From the NCBI GenBank assembly GCA_021296235.1, contig JAGWAS010000002.1, positions 112,720-176,719 on the forward strand: a DNA stretch of 64,000 nt. The letters are read 5' to 3'. Of the stretch, positions 9,717 through 19,323 are shown in pieces. The translations under genes were made by a program, and so were the position numbers. The stretch's first letter is position 1, and the number at the start of each line of letters is the position of its first letter. The notes under the pieces are model-generated. The model worked only from the letters and a program-made list of their open reading frames with translations. It made no database searches and was not told where the DNA came from. The stretch comes from Paracoccaceae bacterium (lineage in GTDB: Bacteria; Pseudomonadota; Alphaproteobacteria; Rhodobacterales; Rhodobacteraceae).

Positions 9717-9758
9717 ACGGCGGCGAGTCCGCATCGTTTTGCCGCCACACACCACCAA

Positions 9759-12272
9759 TCAATTCACTGGTTCCAGCACGGTTGTTCCGACCGCCGATGA
9801 CCTTGCATCCTCGGGATCAAGCGACATGACAATGTACTCACCGTTTCGCCACAAGCGACCGAGATCGTCGTAGTGCCGGGACAGCGGATGACCGCTTTGT
9901 CCGGTGGCGATGATGTACGAGGAGGCATCCGGTTCGGAAAAATCATAGACGCCCCGGTAACCTGACCCTTGGACACTTGCGAAAGGAGTGGGGCCAAGCC
10001 CGGTGCTTAATCCGCGATTGAGCGTGAATTCTCCACCTGACGTGGATTGCCTTATGTTGACGAGCCAGGACAGAAGTTCAAAGGATCCAAGAACCGGATG
10101 ATCGTGTCTTGCCTTGTGGGCATCACCCCAGCGCCATTCATCCAAGTCGTCACCGAATTCGGTGCGAAGATTGGCCAAAGCCTCATCAAGTGCATAGACA
10201 GCAATTTCCTCGCAGGATTCGATGCTGCTCGACTGCTTTATGTCACACCATTCCGATGCCCCCTCCACATCCCGGAACACCCGTTCGATAAAGATGGGAT
10301 CGGGGCGGGAAAAGTAACCGGAATTCTCACCGAGGTCATCATTCGTCAGAAGTTTCTGGACTGCGTTGATCCACGCGGAATAAATCAACGGTTCCGGCAG
10401 GTGCTCGTTCATGTCACCGTCCCAGCTTCGCAGCCGCAGTATGGCTTGATTTCGGAATTCAATCTCCGGGTCCAGGGAATTCCTGTCTGCAATGTGCCAA
10501 GATTCCCTTCCCAATAGCGCACCGAGGGTTCGTGCCGCATAGGAAACCGTGTCAAGTTGGATTGCCTTGAAGCTTTCCCTGGTAAAGACATTGCTTTCGA
10601 GCAGCAATTGGAGCAGTCGTTCTATCCTTTGAGTATCGCCCCAATAGTGACTGAGGTGATCAGGAAAGGGCCGATCGGCGATCTTGTTGTTCGTGTTTGC
10701 AAGCAAACCGTTCGTTGGGTTTCGGAACCGGGGCAGTTCCCTGTAATCAATTTGTCCCTGCCACCGGTTGCGGTGTTTCCAACCCGGTGAGGGAGTGCGG
10801 CCTTGAGTTTCATTAAAGAGGTGGCGCCTTGGCGCTGCACCCACGAGTTGCATCGCTATTTCGTCCCGGCTTGCCAACATCAAATTCAACGACGGCGCCA
10901 AAATCAATTTGCCGGCCTCCAAGGCCTCATCAACCGTAGCGGCCCGCATCAACCTCAGAACTCCGGAGATGGATGTGTTTTCTGGATCAAGCCCCGTCCA
11001 AGCCAATGATGCTACGTGATCCTCCGGAGTGACGTCGCTAAGTCCAAAGAAATCGGTGGGAATCACGGGTCCGTTTTCGGACCATTGAAGTTCAATGACC
11101 ACCGGAGAACCGCCGGCAACATTAAGAACTTCATTTATTGTTCTGAATTCCAAGTAACCATCAGGCGTACGATATCGAGAATCACTGCTCGGATCGAGTT
11201 GTTCAATGAAGATGTCTTGATCATCCAGATAGGACGCGGTGACCCCCCAACCCAAGTTGGCGGATCTGCCGACCGGCATTGCAGGCATTCCCGGAATTGT
11301 GGCGCCGATGATGCCACCGGTTGAAAGTTCAAGTCGAGCAAGCATCCAGATCGATGGTGCGGAGAAACCAAGATGGGGGTCGTTGGCAAGCAGGGATCCC
11401 CCTCCGGCAGATTTATCCGGTGAAGCCGCCCAAACATTCGAGGCACCTCCCATGCTGGCGGTAAAGAAATTTGGATTTACATTTGAATCGTTTGCGCTGG
11501 TCGAGTGATTGACAGTCAGTCCAGCGGTCTTGGCAACCTGCTGTCGAAGATCTGGAGTAATCAACCGCGGAACTTGCGGCATAAGGTCGTCCAATCGCTG
11601 AGACGGCATGACTGCCGACACCTTTGCCCGGGCGATTTCGTTCCTCGCATGAACCGTAAGCTCATACGCCTGCAAGTTCAGAATGGCGATACTGTCGAAG
11701 GGTTGCCACGGGCGGATTTCGAAGTTGAAAAGGTAAAGTTCAGGTGCCCCCCGATTGAGGAGACTGCTTTCGACCACACGCAGCCATGCATTTACGCCTT
11801 CTGCATATGCTTCCAGCGCAGTTTTTGCCGTACTGTCCTGAACCTCAAATGATGCCGCGGCCAGGCCATTGAGGTCAAGCCGACGCATTAATTCGTCCGC
11901 TGCCAGCGTTCGTTCGCCAAACACCTCCGAGAGTCGTCCCTGGGCCGCCCGCCGCAAGATAAGCATTTGCCACAGACGATCCTGTGCATGCACGAAGCCC
12001 AGCCCGAAGAATACATCCGGGTCTGTATCCCCAAAAATGTGAGGCACACCATGCCTGTCGCGAACGATCTGAACCGGCCCACTGATACCGGCAACTCGAT
12101 GGGTGGCAGAGTATTCCGGCACCGATCGGGTCAGCACGAAATAGCTGCCGGCGAAGATCATCAGAATGACAGCCAGCAAAGCAACAAATCCGCCGAGGGC
12201 CCATTTGAAGAATGTCAGCAACCTTTGAGATCCCTTGGCATGGAGTTCATAGACGAACTGGTTTAGAGGCAA
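9759..12272 (-). CDS. Penicillin acylase family N-terminal nucleophile hydrolase
   Basis: Self-processing Ntn-hydrolase related to penicillin G acylase and acyl-homoserine-lactone acylases (PvdQ/QuiP type). A single hydrophobic segment at about residues 24-46 acts as a signal or anchor, so the enzyme is expected in the periplasm. The alpha part shows IVRDRHGVPHIFGDT and FGLGFVHAQDRLWQ. The nucleophile of the beta chain is Ser278 in MGGASNVWA, followed by LLANDPHLGF. Length of 837 fits a full precursor. The substrate cannot be read from sequence: beta-lactam side chains, N-acyl amino acids or AHLs are all possible. The gene is convergent with hfq and leaves little intergenic space. Confidence 0.9.
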   Translation of the reverse strand: MPLNQFVYELHAKGSQRLLTFFKWALGGFVALLAVILMIFAGSYFVLTRSVPEYSATHRVAGISGPVQIVRDRHGVPHIFGDTDPDVFFGLGFVHAQDRLWQMLILRRAAQGRLSEVFGERTLAADELMRRLDLNGLAAASFEVQDSTAKTALEAYAEGVNAWLRVVESSLLNRGAPELYLFNFEIRPWQPFDSIAILNLQAYELTVHARNEIARAKVSAVMPSQRLDDLMPQVPRLITPDLRQQVAKTAGLTVNHSTSANDSNVNPNFFTASMGGASNVWAASPDKSAGGGSLLANDPHLGFSAPSIWMLARLELSTGGIIGATIPGMPAMPVGRSANLGWGVTASYLDDQDIFIEQLDPSSDSRYRTPDGYLEFRTINEVLNVAGGSPVVIELQWSENGPVIPTDFFGLSDVTPEDHVASLAWTGLDPENTSISGVLRLMRAATVDEALEAGKLILAPSLNLMLASRDEIAMQLVGAAPRRHLFNETQGRTPSPGWKHRNRWQGQIDYRELPRFRNPTNGLLANTNNKIADRPFPDHLSHYWGDTQRIERLLQLLLESNVFTRESFKAIQLDTVSYAARTLGALLGRESWHIADRNSLDPEIEFRNQAILRLRSWDGDMNEHLPEPLIYSAWINAVQKLLTNDDLGENSGYFSRPDPIFIERVFRDVEGASEWCDIKQSSSIESCEEIAVYALDEALANLRTEFGDDLDEWRWGDAHKARHDHPVLGSFELLSWLVNIRQSTSGGEFTLNRGLSTGLGPTPFASVQGSGYRGVYDFSEPDASSYIIATGQSGHPLSRHYDDLGRLWRNGEYIVMSLDPEDARSSAVGTTVLEPVN

Positions 12273-12301
12273 GCGTCTCTAACAAACAAAAGGAGCCGAC
12301 A

Positions 12302-13183
12302 ATGGCAAGAGTTGCCTTTTTGGGTCTGGGCGTAATGGGCTATCCCATGGCCGGACACCTTGCTGCAAGGGGTCATGAGGTTACGATCTACAACCGCACT
12401 GGAGCCAAGGCGGACGCATGGCTGCGCCAACATTCCGGCGTTGCGGCAACCTGTCCGGCGGAGGCCGCCTCAAATGCCGAATTCGTATTGTCCTGTGTCG
12501 GCAATGATGATGATCTGCGCTCGGTATGCACTGGGACGGAAGGTGCGTTTGCGGAAATGCGCAGCGGTTCAATCTTTGTTGATCATACGACCGTTTCTGC
12601 AGCCATAACGCGGGAACTTTCCGCAATTGCCGAAAAACGGGGAATCGATTTCGTGGACGCACCTGTTTCTGGAGGGCAGGCGGGTGCCGAAAACGGTTTA
12701 CTCTCGATCATGTGCGGCGGGCCGGAAGCCGCCTATGACCGTGCCGAACCTGTCATGCAGTCCTATGCGCGCATCTGCAGAAGACTCGGTGACACCGGCT
12801 CCGGTCAATTGACGAAGATGGTAAATCAGATTTGCATCGCAGGCCTGGTGCAGGCCCTTGCTGAAGGGCTGCATTTTGCGGAGAAGGTTGGATTGGACGG
12901 CAAATCAGTGGTGGAAGTGATCAGTCAGGGCGCGGCAGGATCGTGGCAAATGGAAAACCGGCACGAGACGATGATTGAAGGCAAGTTCGATTTTGGATTT
13001 GCGGTGGACTGGATGCGAAAGGATCTCAACATCTGCCTTTCGGCGGCGGACGAGGCAGGGGCGTCTCTGCCCATAACCGCCCTGGTCGATCAGTTCTATA
13101 AGGATGTCCAGAAACTTGGCGGTTCCCGTTGGGACACGTCAAGCCTCATCCAGCGCCTTCGGGTGCCCGACACCAACCGGTAA
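12302..13183 (+). CDS. NAD(P)-dependent beta-hydroxyacid dehydrogenase
   Basis: Member of the 3-hydroxyisobutyrate/tartronate-semialdehyde/glyoxylate reductase family. The N-terminal Rossmann motif is FLGLGVMGYPMAGHL, the substrate-binding signature is FVDAPVSGGQAGAENG, and the catalytic lysine lies in GSGQLTKMVNQI. ATG 12302 is chosen because AAAGGAG stands 7 bases upstream; the open frame continues further upstream without similarity. The product is 293 residues, the usual length. The precise substrate is not decidable; MmsB-like and GarR-like activities are both possible. It is oriented divergently from the acylase gene. Confidence 0.9.
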   Translation: MARVAFLGLGVMGYPMAGHLAARGHEVTIYNRTGAKADAWLRQHSGVAATCPAEAASNAEFVLSCVGNDDDLRSVCTGTEGAFAEMRSGSIFVDHTTVSAAITRELSAIAEKRGIDFVDAPVSGGQAGAENGLLSIMCGGPEAAYDRAEPVMQSYARICRRLGDTGSGQLTKMVNQICIAGLVQALAEGLHFAEKVGLDGKSVVEVISQGAAGSWQMENRHETMIEGKFDFGFAVDWMRKDLNICLSAADEAGASLPITALVDQFYKDVQKLGGSRWDTSSLIQRLRVPDTNR

Positions 13184-13210
13184 TCGGCCCTGACGTCGGG
13201 CATGTCTCGG

Positions 13211-13777
13211 TCAGGTGTCAATCCGCGTAAATTTTGTTCCTTCCAGCGAAACTCCAATATGAAGCCCGTTGGCACCGAAAACCAACCCTGCGACATCGGC
13301 TCTGCGCGTAAACGTGTCAATCCGATGGAACTCGGTGTCGTCAACGATGAGATACTTCAATTCGGCACCGACTTTCCATCCCTCTGATGCAAGAAATCGC
13401 TCAAGCGCTTCCTGGTTCATGAAGAACAGGGCCGACGAGTATTGCTGTGCGCTGATCTGAAATCCGACGTTGAACTGGACAGAATTGTAGTAGTTGACTG
13501 TTTTTCCGTCCACGCGCAGAACGCCCTCGCCGTAGGCTCCGCCAAACAAAAGCGCGGCCTTGGTGATCAGGGGCATGATCAGCATGCCGACCGAGATCTT
13601 GATCAGATCTGCCGATTGCGGAACGACCCTTTGCATAAATTCGATGGCCGTATTCGCCCTGCTGTCGAGTTCCTCCAGATGGGAAAGATTCGTTTGTCCA
13701 AATCCAGCCTGCGGTAGTGTCACGCATGTCGTGGCAGCGACGCCAGCCACGAAGCCGCGACGTGTCAATACAAGCAT
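13211..13777 (-). CDS. SYLF/YSC84-domain lipid-binding exported protein
   Basis: The N terminus LTRRGFVAGVAATTCVTL carries a twin-arginine-like motif (TRRGFV) plus a hydrophobic stretch ending near GFG, so export by Tat is likely. The mature part has the SYLF/YSC84 pattern: ALLFGGAYGEGVL, YYNSVQFNVGFQ and a C-terminal beta-rich section with GLVFGANGLHIGVSLEG. Members bind lipid and are of poorly known function in bacteria. The length of 188 is normal for the short bacterial form. It is convergent with the dehydrogenase before it. Confidence 0.82.
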   Translation of the reverse strand: MLVLTRRGFVAGVAATTCVTLPQAGFGQTNLSHLEELDSRANTAIEFMQRVVPQSADLIKISVGMLIMPLITKAALLFGGAYGEGVLRVDGKTVNYYNSVQFNVGFQISAQQYSSALFFMNQEALERFLASEGWKVGAELKYLIVDDTEFHRIDTFTRRADVAGLVFGANGLHIGVSLEGTKFTRIDT

Positions 13778-13935
13778 TTTCTTGTTCCTTCTGCCGATTG
13801 TTGCTTGCCTGTGGCGGGGATCATATACCGTTTCCCGGGATTTGTCACCAATTCTCGTTTGGCTTGTTTCTCAATCGATAGTGCGCGGCCTGCCAACTTG
13901 TTTTCGAAGTGCAGGATGCACAGTCCAAGCGCATT

Positions 13936-14943
13936 TCAGACCGAACTTGCGGAGGCCAAGAGTCCAGCCGCGACAGGAGCGAAATATGTCAAAATTCCGT
14001 CACAACCGGCGCGTTTGAATGCGGTCAGTGATTCGAGTATCGCCGTGTCTTGATCAATCCAACCATTGTCGGCCGCCGCCTTGATCATCGCATACTCACC
14101 GGATACCTGATAGGCAAAGGTCGGTACCTTGAATTCATCCTTTACCCGCCGGATCACGTCCAGATACGGCATGCCCGGCTTGATCATGACAGCATCGGCT
14201 CCTTCATCCAGATCGCGCTGGACCATTCTCAGTGCCTCGTCGGAGTTTCCAAAATCCATTTGGTAGGTACTCTTGTTGCCTTTCAGCATGCCGGATGACC
14301 CGATCGCATCACGGAACGGGCCGTAAAAGGCAGAGGCATATTTTGCGGAATAGGAGAGGATCGATACCGAGAAATGTTGTTCGCTTTCCAATGCCTGCCT
14401 GATTCGACCGATGCGGCCATCCATCATATCCGAGGGTCCAAGGACATCCGCACCGGCCTCCGCATGGCTCAATGCCTGCTTGGTCAGGCAATCCAAGGTT
14501 TCGTCGTTCAAGATTTCACCATCGCGATAAAGACCATCGTGACCGTCGGAATTATATGGATCAAGCGCAACATCCAGCATGACGGGGATTGTCGGCACCT
14601 GCCGCTTGATTTCGCGGACAGCGCGGTTGGCAAGGTTCTCGGGATTCCATGCCTCTTCGCATTGCCGGGTTTTTTTTGAATTGTCGACTTGGGGAAATAG
14701 TGAGATTAGCGGAATTCCGAGTTCCGCGGCCAGCGCCGCCTTCTCGATTGCCAAATTCAGGGTAACGACATCAATGCCCGGCATTGAACTGACCGCGGTG
14801 GATACGTTGTCCCCCTCCTGAACAAATATGGGCCAAATCAAGTCGGAAACCGAAAGCACATGCTCACTCACAAGTCTTCGGATACCGGCGTTTCGCCGCA
14901 GCCGCCGAGCTCGAAAATTGGGGTATCGGGCCATTGGCATCAT
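13936..14943 (-). CDS. hemB: Delta-aminolevulinic acid dehydratase (porphobilinogen synthase)
   Basis: Condenses two 5-aminolevulinates to porphobilinogen in heme, bacteriochlorophyll and cobalamin synthesis. Diagnostic segments are LIWPIFVQEG, the Schiff-base lysine context DAVMIKPGMPYLD and YQVSGEYAMI. ATG 14943 is chosen because GGAG sits 8 bases upstream; the open frame extends beyond without HemB similarity. That gives 335 residues, the family size. It is divergent from mfd with about 70 bp between starts, so both promoters must lie there. The substrate-binding and metal residues appear intact. Confidence 0.96.
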   Translation of the reverse strand: MMPMARYPNFRARRLRRNAGIRRLVSEHVLSVSDLIWPIFVQEGDNVSTAVSSMPGIDVVTLNLAIEKAALAAELGIPLISLFPQVDNSKKTRQCEEAWNPENLANRAVREIKRQVPTIPVMLDVALDPYNSDGHDGLYRDGEILNDETLDCLTKQALSHAEAGADVLGPSDMMDGRIGRIRQALESEQHFSVSILSYSAKYASAFYGPFRDAIGSSGMLKGNKSTYQMDFGNSDEALRMVQRDLDEGADAVMIKPGMPYLDVIRRVKDEFKVPTFAYQVSGEYAMIKAAADNGWIDQDTAILESLTAFKRAGCDGILTYFAPVAAGLLASASSV

Positions 14944-15014
14944 CAAAACAACTCCGTTCTTTCTTTTCGCCAGTCTACACCGACATTGAACCTGAGTCTG
15001 CCGGGATATCGGGA

Positions 15015-18000
15015 ATGAGTGGTCGGCAACAATCGGAATCAGGTCGTCCGGGCACAGGAGCTTACAGCGCAACCAACCTTGCCACGCCCGATATGGCGCC
15101 AGGTCGCCTGCTGAACATCTACGGGGCGCCCGCAGGACACCAAATGCAATTGATTGCCGGTTTGGCCAAGGAAGGCCGCAGTCCGGTGATCTTCGTTGCC
15201 TCTGACGATCGGAGCATGGCTGCGGCAAGTGATACCCTCGGATTTTTTGATCCAGGGGTGAATATTCTGACCATCCCCGCATGGGATTGTCCGCCATACA
15301 GCCGGATTTCACCAAATCCGGAAATCCAAGCGGCACGCATCTTCGCACTTTCTCAGATAGCTCGATTCTCCGAATCTTGGCCCGATGTGGTGCTGACAAC
15401 AGTGAAATCGATAATGCAACGCGTCCCTTGCCGGTCGCATTTACTTGAACACAGCTGGAACATAACCTCAGGATATCGTATTAACTATCAGATATTTAAG
15501 AATTTTCTGGAACAAGCTGGTTACAGTTTCTGTGCAAGTGTCAATTCGCCAGGTGAATGCACCATACGCGGCGGCATAATTGATGTGTTTCCGCCCAGTT
15601 CCACGAATCCAGTCAGGTTTGATTTCTTCGGTGATCTGGTTGATGGCATCAGAAGCTTTGATCCCGGATCACAACGCACCATGTGCAAGCTGGACTCTGT
15701 TCGCATCGACATGGTTTCGGAAGTTGTCCTGAATCACGACTCAATCACACAATTCAGAAAGTGCTTTCGCTCAGAATTCGGTGTGGCAAGCGATGCCGAC
15801 GAAATCTACGCGTCGATCTCGTCGGGACAACGAATGCAGGGCATTGAACACTGGCTGCCGTTCTTTCACAGGAATCTGGAGTCACTGTTTGACTATTTTG
15901 AATCTGCAACAGTTTGCCTTGAAGAGTCGGTTGAGTCGAAGATTGAATCCCAATGGGAGCACATTCTTGATGCATATGATCAACGGCGCACTCCAGTAAC
16001 CCACGGACGTTTCGGAATTGGATTGTGGCATCCTTGCAAGCCAGATGCGCTATACCTGACTCCAGCTGAGCTGAGAGAACGTCTTAAGCAATTTCCGGTT
16101 GGACGGTTCTGTTCCAATTCCCATTCGACGTCAGGACCTGCGCATGACGCCGGCGGAAGGAGAGGCCGGGAGTTCTCGGTCGAGCGGCAAGATTCAAACA
16201 AGCCGTTGTTGGAAACAATCGTTTCCTATCTCAGGTCGGCCCGTCGGTCCGCACCTGTCGTCATTGCCTGCTGGTCGGAGGGCTCGCGTGAGCGGCTTGG
16301 CCTAATGCTCCTTGATTTGGGGATTGAAACATCACCGCTGGAGAGCATTGCAGCTCTGCCCAAGGCACCGGACGTGATCGGACTTGCGGTTTGGGGTTTG
16401 ACCGAAGGATTTTCATCCCCCAATCTGATCGTGATCTCGGAACAGGATCTGTTTGGGAAAAAGCTTGTTCACCGATACAGGAGGAAGGCCCAAGAGCATC
16501 TGTTGAGCAATGAAGTCAGTTCGCTGGTTCCGGGGGAGTTGGTTGTTCATGTGGAACATGGCATCGGCAGATTCATTGGATTGGAGACAATTGAGGCAGC
16601 CAATTCAACCCATGACTGTCTCGTGCTGGAATATCGCAAGGGTGATCGTCTTTACCTGCCGACCGTAAACATTGACCTGCTTTCACGATACGGAGAGGAG
16701 GGGGCGCCGCTTGACCGACTGGGCAGTGTTCATTGGCAGGAGCGCAAAGCGCGGTTGAAGAAGGAAGTTCTTCGATTGGCGGAACAACTGTTGGCGGTTG
16801 CTGCCAAACGCAAAACCCAAACTGCAGCGCGAATGACGATCAATCGAGATGACTGGGACAAATTCCTGGCGCGGTTTCGGTTTGTCGAGACGGACGATCA
16901 GACAAGCGCAGTGGCCGAAGTTGTTGAAGACTTGGCATCAGGCAGGCCCATGGATCGTTTGATCTGCGGCGATGTTGGATTCGGCAAGACCGAAGTCGCC
17001 ATGCGAGCAGCATTCATTGCGGCCTCATCCGGCAGTCAGGTGGCAGTTGTCGTGCCAACAACACTTCTCGTAAGGCAGCACTTTGAGAATTTTGCTGCAA
17101 GGTTCCTGAACTTTCCCCTTAGGGTTGGCCGCATTTCGCGGTTGGTCAGTCCATCGGAGGTGAATGATACAAGGAACGGTCTTGAAGCGGGTGGCATCGA
17201 TATTGTCATTGGAACACACGCATTGCTGGGAAAATCAATTAGGTTCAAGAAACTCGGCTTGGTGATTGTTGATGAGGAACAAGCATTCGGGGTCGTTCAG
17301 AAGGAGCGATTGAAGGAAATTAGATCAAGTGCGCATGTCCTTTCGCTTTCCGCCACGCCAATACCGCGGACACTCAAGATGGCCCTGTCCGGCACCGTCG
17401 ATTTATCCCTCATCAGTTCGCCCCCAACCGACCGTTTGGCAATTCGGACATTTGTCCACGAATTTGATCCGGCAACGATTCGCGAAGCGCTACTGCATGA
17501 GAAGTTCAGGAACGGTCAGTCCTTCTTTGTGGTCCCAAGAATCGGGGACATGCCCGATTTCGAGGCATTTCTCAGGGAGCATGTTCCCGAGGTTTCGTTC
17601 GTGTCCGCACACGGCCAGCTCAGTAAAACCAAGCTTGAGGAACGAACAAATGCATTTTTTGATGGTGCCCATGATGTGCTCCTTTCCACAACAATCATTG
17701 CGGCCGGTCTCGACATTCCGACCGCAAACACAATCATCATCGCTCGCGCCGAGAGATTTGGATTGGCCCAACTCCATCAGATTCGGGGCAGGGTAGGGCG
17801 TTCGCGCGTAAGAGCCTACGCGTACATCACCTATATGAGGGGCGCCCGCCTTGGGGATCGGGCGATCAAGAGGCTGGACGTGCTTCGGACCACAGAATCC
17901 CTGGGCTCAGGATTTACGCTGGCGGCGCAGGATTTGGACATAAGGGGGGCAGGAAATCTGTTGGGCCCGGAACAATCCGGACATGTCCGCGAAGTGGGTC

Positions 18001-18527
18001 ACGAACTGTACCAGAAAATGCTTGAATCCGCGATCGTTGCACTCAAGGCCGGCACCGGCAGCGAAACGGAAGTCGATGATGAATGGGCCCCCCAACTGAA
18101 TTTGGGAATAACCGCATTGATACCCTCAAACTATGTCGCCAATCCCGAACTCAGGCTTGGACTGTACAGGCGAATGTCGGCCTTGTCGGAACCGGAGGAG
18201 CTTGAAGGGATGGCAACTGAGCTCATCGACAGGTTTGGCCCTCTGCCAATTGAGTTGGAGTCTCTCTTGACGGTCGTGAAGATCAAGCAACTGTGCAGGA
18301 AGGCAAACATTTCACGATTTGATGCCGGGCCGAAGGGGGCGACGATCAGGTTCAGGAACAACAGGTTTCCAAAGCCCGAGATGCTCCTTGACTACTTGGA
18401 AGGGCAGTGGGGACGTGCTCGGATCACTGACAACAGATTGGCAATTCGCCGAAACTGGCACAATTGCGAAAGCAGGATCGGCGGCGTTTCGGCAATTGCC
18501 AATGACATTGCAAAGTTGCTCAACTAA
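15015..18527 (+). CDS. mfd: Transcription-repair coupling factor Mfd
   Basis: Translocase that removes stalled RNA polymerase and recruits UvrA. Domains in order: UvrB-like N-terminal region (NIYGAPAGHQ, IPAWDCPPYSRISPNPE), the CarD-like RNA-polymerase-interaction domain (PGELVVHVEHGIGRFIGLE, split across about residues 500-560), a RecG-like SF2 motor with Walker A GDVGFGKTE, DEEQ box, SATPIPRTL and the motif VI region QIRGRVGRS, then the TRCF C-terminal domain. ATG 15015 (residue 28 of a longer TTG-initiated frame) is preferred since the TTG would overlap hemB. The product is about 1170 residues, as expected. Confidence 0.96.
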   Translation: MSGRQQSESGRPGTGAYSATNLATPDMAPGRLLNIYGAPAGHQMQLIAGLAKEGRSPVIFVASDDRSMAAASDTLGFFDPGVNILTIPAWDCPPYSRISPNPEIQAARIFALSQIARFSESWPDVVLTTVKSIMQRVPCRSHLLEHSWNITSGYRINYQIFKNFLEQAGYSFCASVNSPGECTIRGGIIDVFPPSSTNPVRFDFFGDLVDGIRSFDPGSQRTMCKLDSVRIDMVSEVVLNHDSITQFRKCFRSEFGVASDADEIYASISSGQRMQGIEHWLPFFHRNLESLFDYFESATVCLEESVESKIESQWEHILDAYDQRRTPVTHGRFGIGLWHPCKPDALYLTPAELRERLKQFPVGRFCSNSHSTSGPAHDAGGRRGREFSVERQDSNKPLLETIVSYLRSARRSAPVVIACWSEGSRERLGLMLLDLGIETSPLESIAALPKAPDVIGLAVWGLTEGFSSPNLIVISEQDLFGKKLVHRYRRKAQEHLLSNEVSSLVPGELVVHVEHGIGRFIGLETIEAANSTHDCLVLEYRKGDRLYLPTVNIDLLSRYGEEGAPLDRLGSVHWQERKARLKKEVLRLAEQLLAVAAKRKTQTAARMTINRDDWDKFLARFRFVETDDQTSAVAEVVEDLASGRPMDRLICGDVGFGKTEVAMRAAFIAASSGSQVAVVVPTTLLVRQHFENFAARFLNFPLRVGRISRLVSPSEVNDTRNGLEAGGIDIVIGTHALLGKSIRFKKLGLVIVDEEQAFGVVQKERLKEIRSSAHVLSLSATPIPRTLKMALSGTVDLSLISSPPTDRLAIRTFVHEFDPATIREALLHEKFRNGQSFFVVPRIGDMPDFEAFLREHVPEVSFVSAHGQLSKTKLEERTNAFFDGAHDVLLSTTIIAAGLDIPTANTIIIARAERFGLAQLHQIRGRVGRSRVRAYAYITYMRGARLGDRAIKRLDVLRTTESLGSGFTLAAQDLDIRGAGNLLGPEQSGHVREVGHELYQKMLESAIVALKAGTGSETEVDDEWAPQLNLGITALIPSNYVANPELRLGLYRRMSALSEPEELEGMATELIDRFGPLPIELESLLTVVKIKQLCRKANISRFDAGPKGATIRFRNNRFPKPEMLLDYLEGQWGRARITDNRLAIRRNWHNCESRIGGVSAIANDIAKLLN

Positions 18528-18559
18528 CGAAATTTCGGTCGACTCGATAGCCGCAACCT

Positions 18560-19204
18560 TCATCCGGGTTGCTGGCCGGCAAGCTCTTGCCCAAGAATTG
18601 AAAGCCATACCTCGGTTGGTTGGGCCCCGTGGACCGTATACGAATTGTTGACGATGAAGGATGGAATTGAATCAATTCCCCTTGACCTTGCGTCGTTACT
18701 TGACGCCAGCACAACGTCTTTGTCCTGCTCGCTGTCGAGCAGTCGTTGAACAAGTGTTTTGTCCATCCCGCATTCCACTGCAATTGAAATCAGAACCGAT
18801 GATTCGCTGACATCAAGCCCTTGGCAAAGATATCCGAGGAACATTTTGTCAATCAGTTCGGCGACCTCCAACCCCTCTACAGCGGCCCAAAGCAGCAACC
18901 TGTGGGCATCCAAAGTGCATGGTGTCCTGGAAATCCTCTCCGGGTTGAATTCCAACTCTTCGGCCTCGGCAGCGCTGACTACGTGGCTGTAGGCCGCTTG
19001 CGCACTGTCTTGACTGCCGAATTTCCAGTTGAGGTAGGTTTGGCGGTCAACGCCGGCGGCAGGGATGTCAGGGTTAAGAAGAAACGGTCTCCAATTGAGC
19101 GAAACCGCACCTGAACTTAGTTTGCCGATGGCGCGATCAAGTCTTGCCTTGCCGATGTAGCACCAAGGGCAAACCGGATCGAAATAGACGTCAATACCGA
19201 GCAA
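18560..19204 (-). CDS. DsbA-family FrnE-like oxidoreductase
   Basis: Thioredoxin-fold protein with the CPWC active site (YFDPVCPWCYIGKARL) at the very N terminus and the inserted helical domain of the FrnE/2-hydroxychromene-2-carboxylate isomerase group; GIDSIPSFIVN supplies the cis-proline motif. No signal peptide is visible, so it is probably cytosolic, unlike periplasmic DsbA. The start is TTG 19204 with GGAG 7 bases before it. Length of 214 is normal. The substrate is unknown; a thiol-disulfide role is inferred from CPWC. It is convergent with mfd. Confidence 0.88.
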   Translation of the reverse strand: MLGIDVYFDPVCPWCYIGKARLDRAIGKLSSGAVSLNWRPFLLNPDIPAAGVDRQTYLNWKFGSQDSAQAAYSHVVSAAEAEELEFNPERISRTPCTLDAHRLLLWAAVEGLEVAELIDKMFLGYLCQGLDVSESSVLISIAVECGMDKTLVQRLLDSEQDKDVVLASSNDARSRGIDSIPSFIVNNSYTVHGAQPTEVWLSILGQELAGQQPG

Positions 19205-19323
19205 TGGTGTCTCCTTTCCCTAAGTTGGGTTAAGTCTGTCGCTGCAATGACGCGTGAGCCCCGCCTTTGAGTTCAATCGACAAACCGTCAAATTTTTCCA
19301 GCAAGTGGAATCTGAATTGCGTA

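Noticed and set aside
14934..15014. N-terminal extension of Mfd starting at TTG 14934
   Set aside because: It would overlap the hemB start and its residues have no Mfd similarity; ATG 15015 is the better start.
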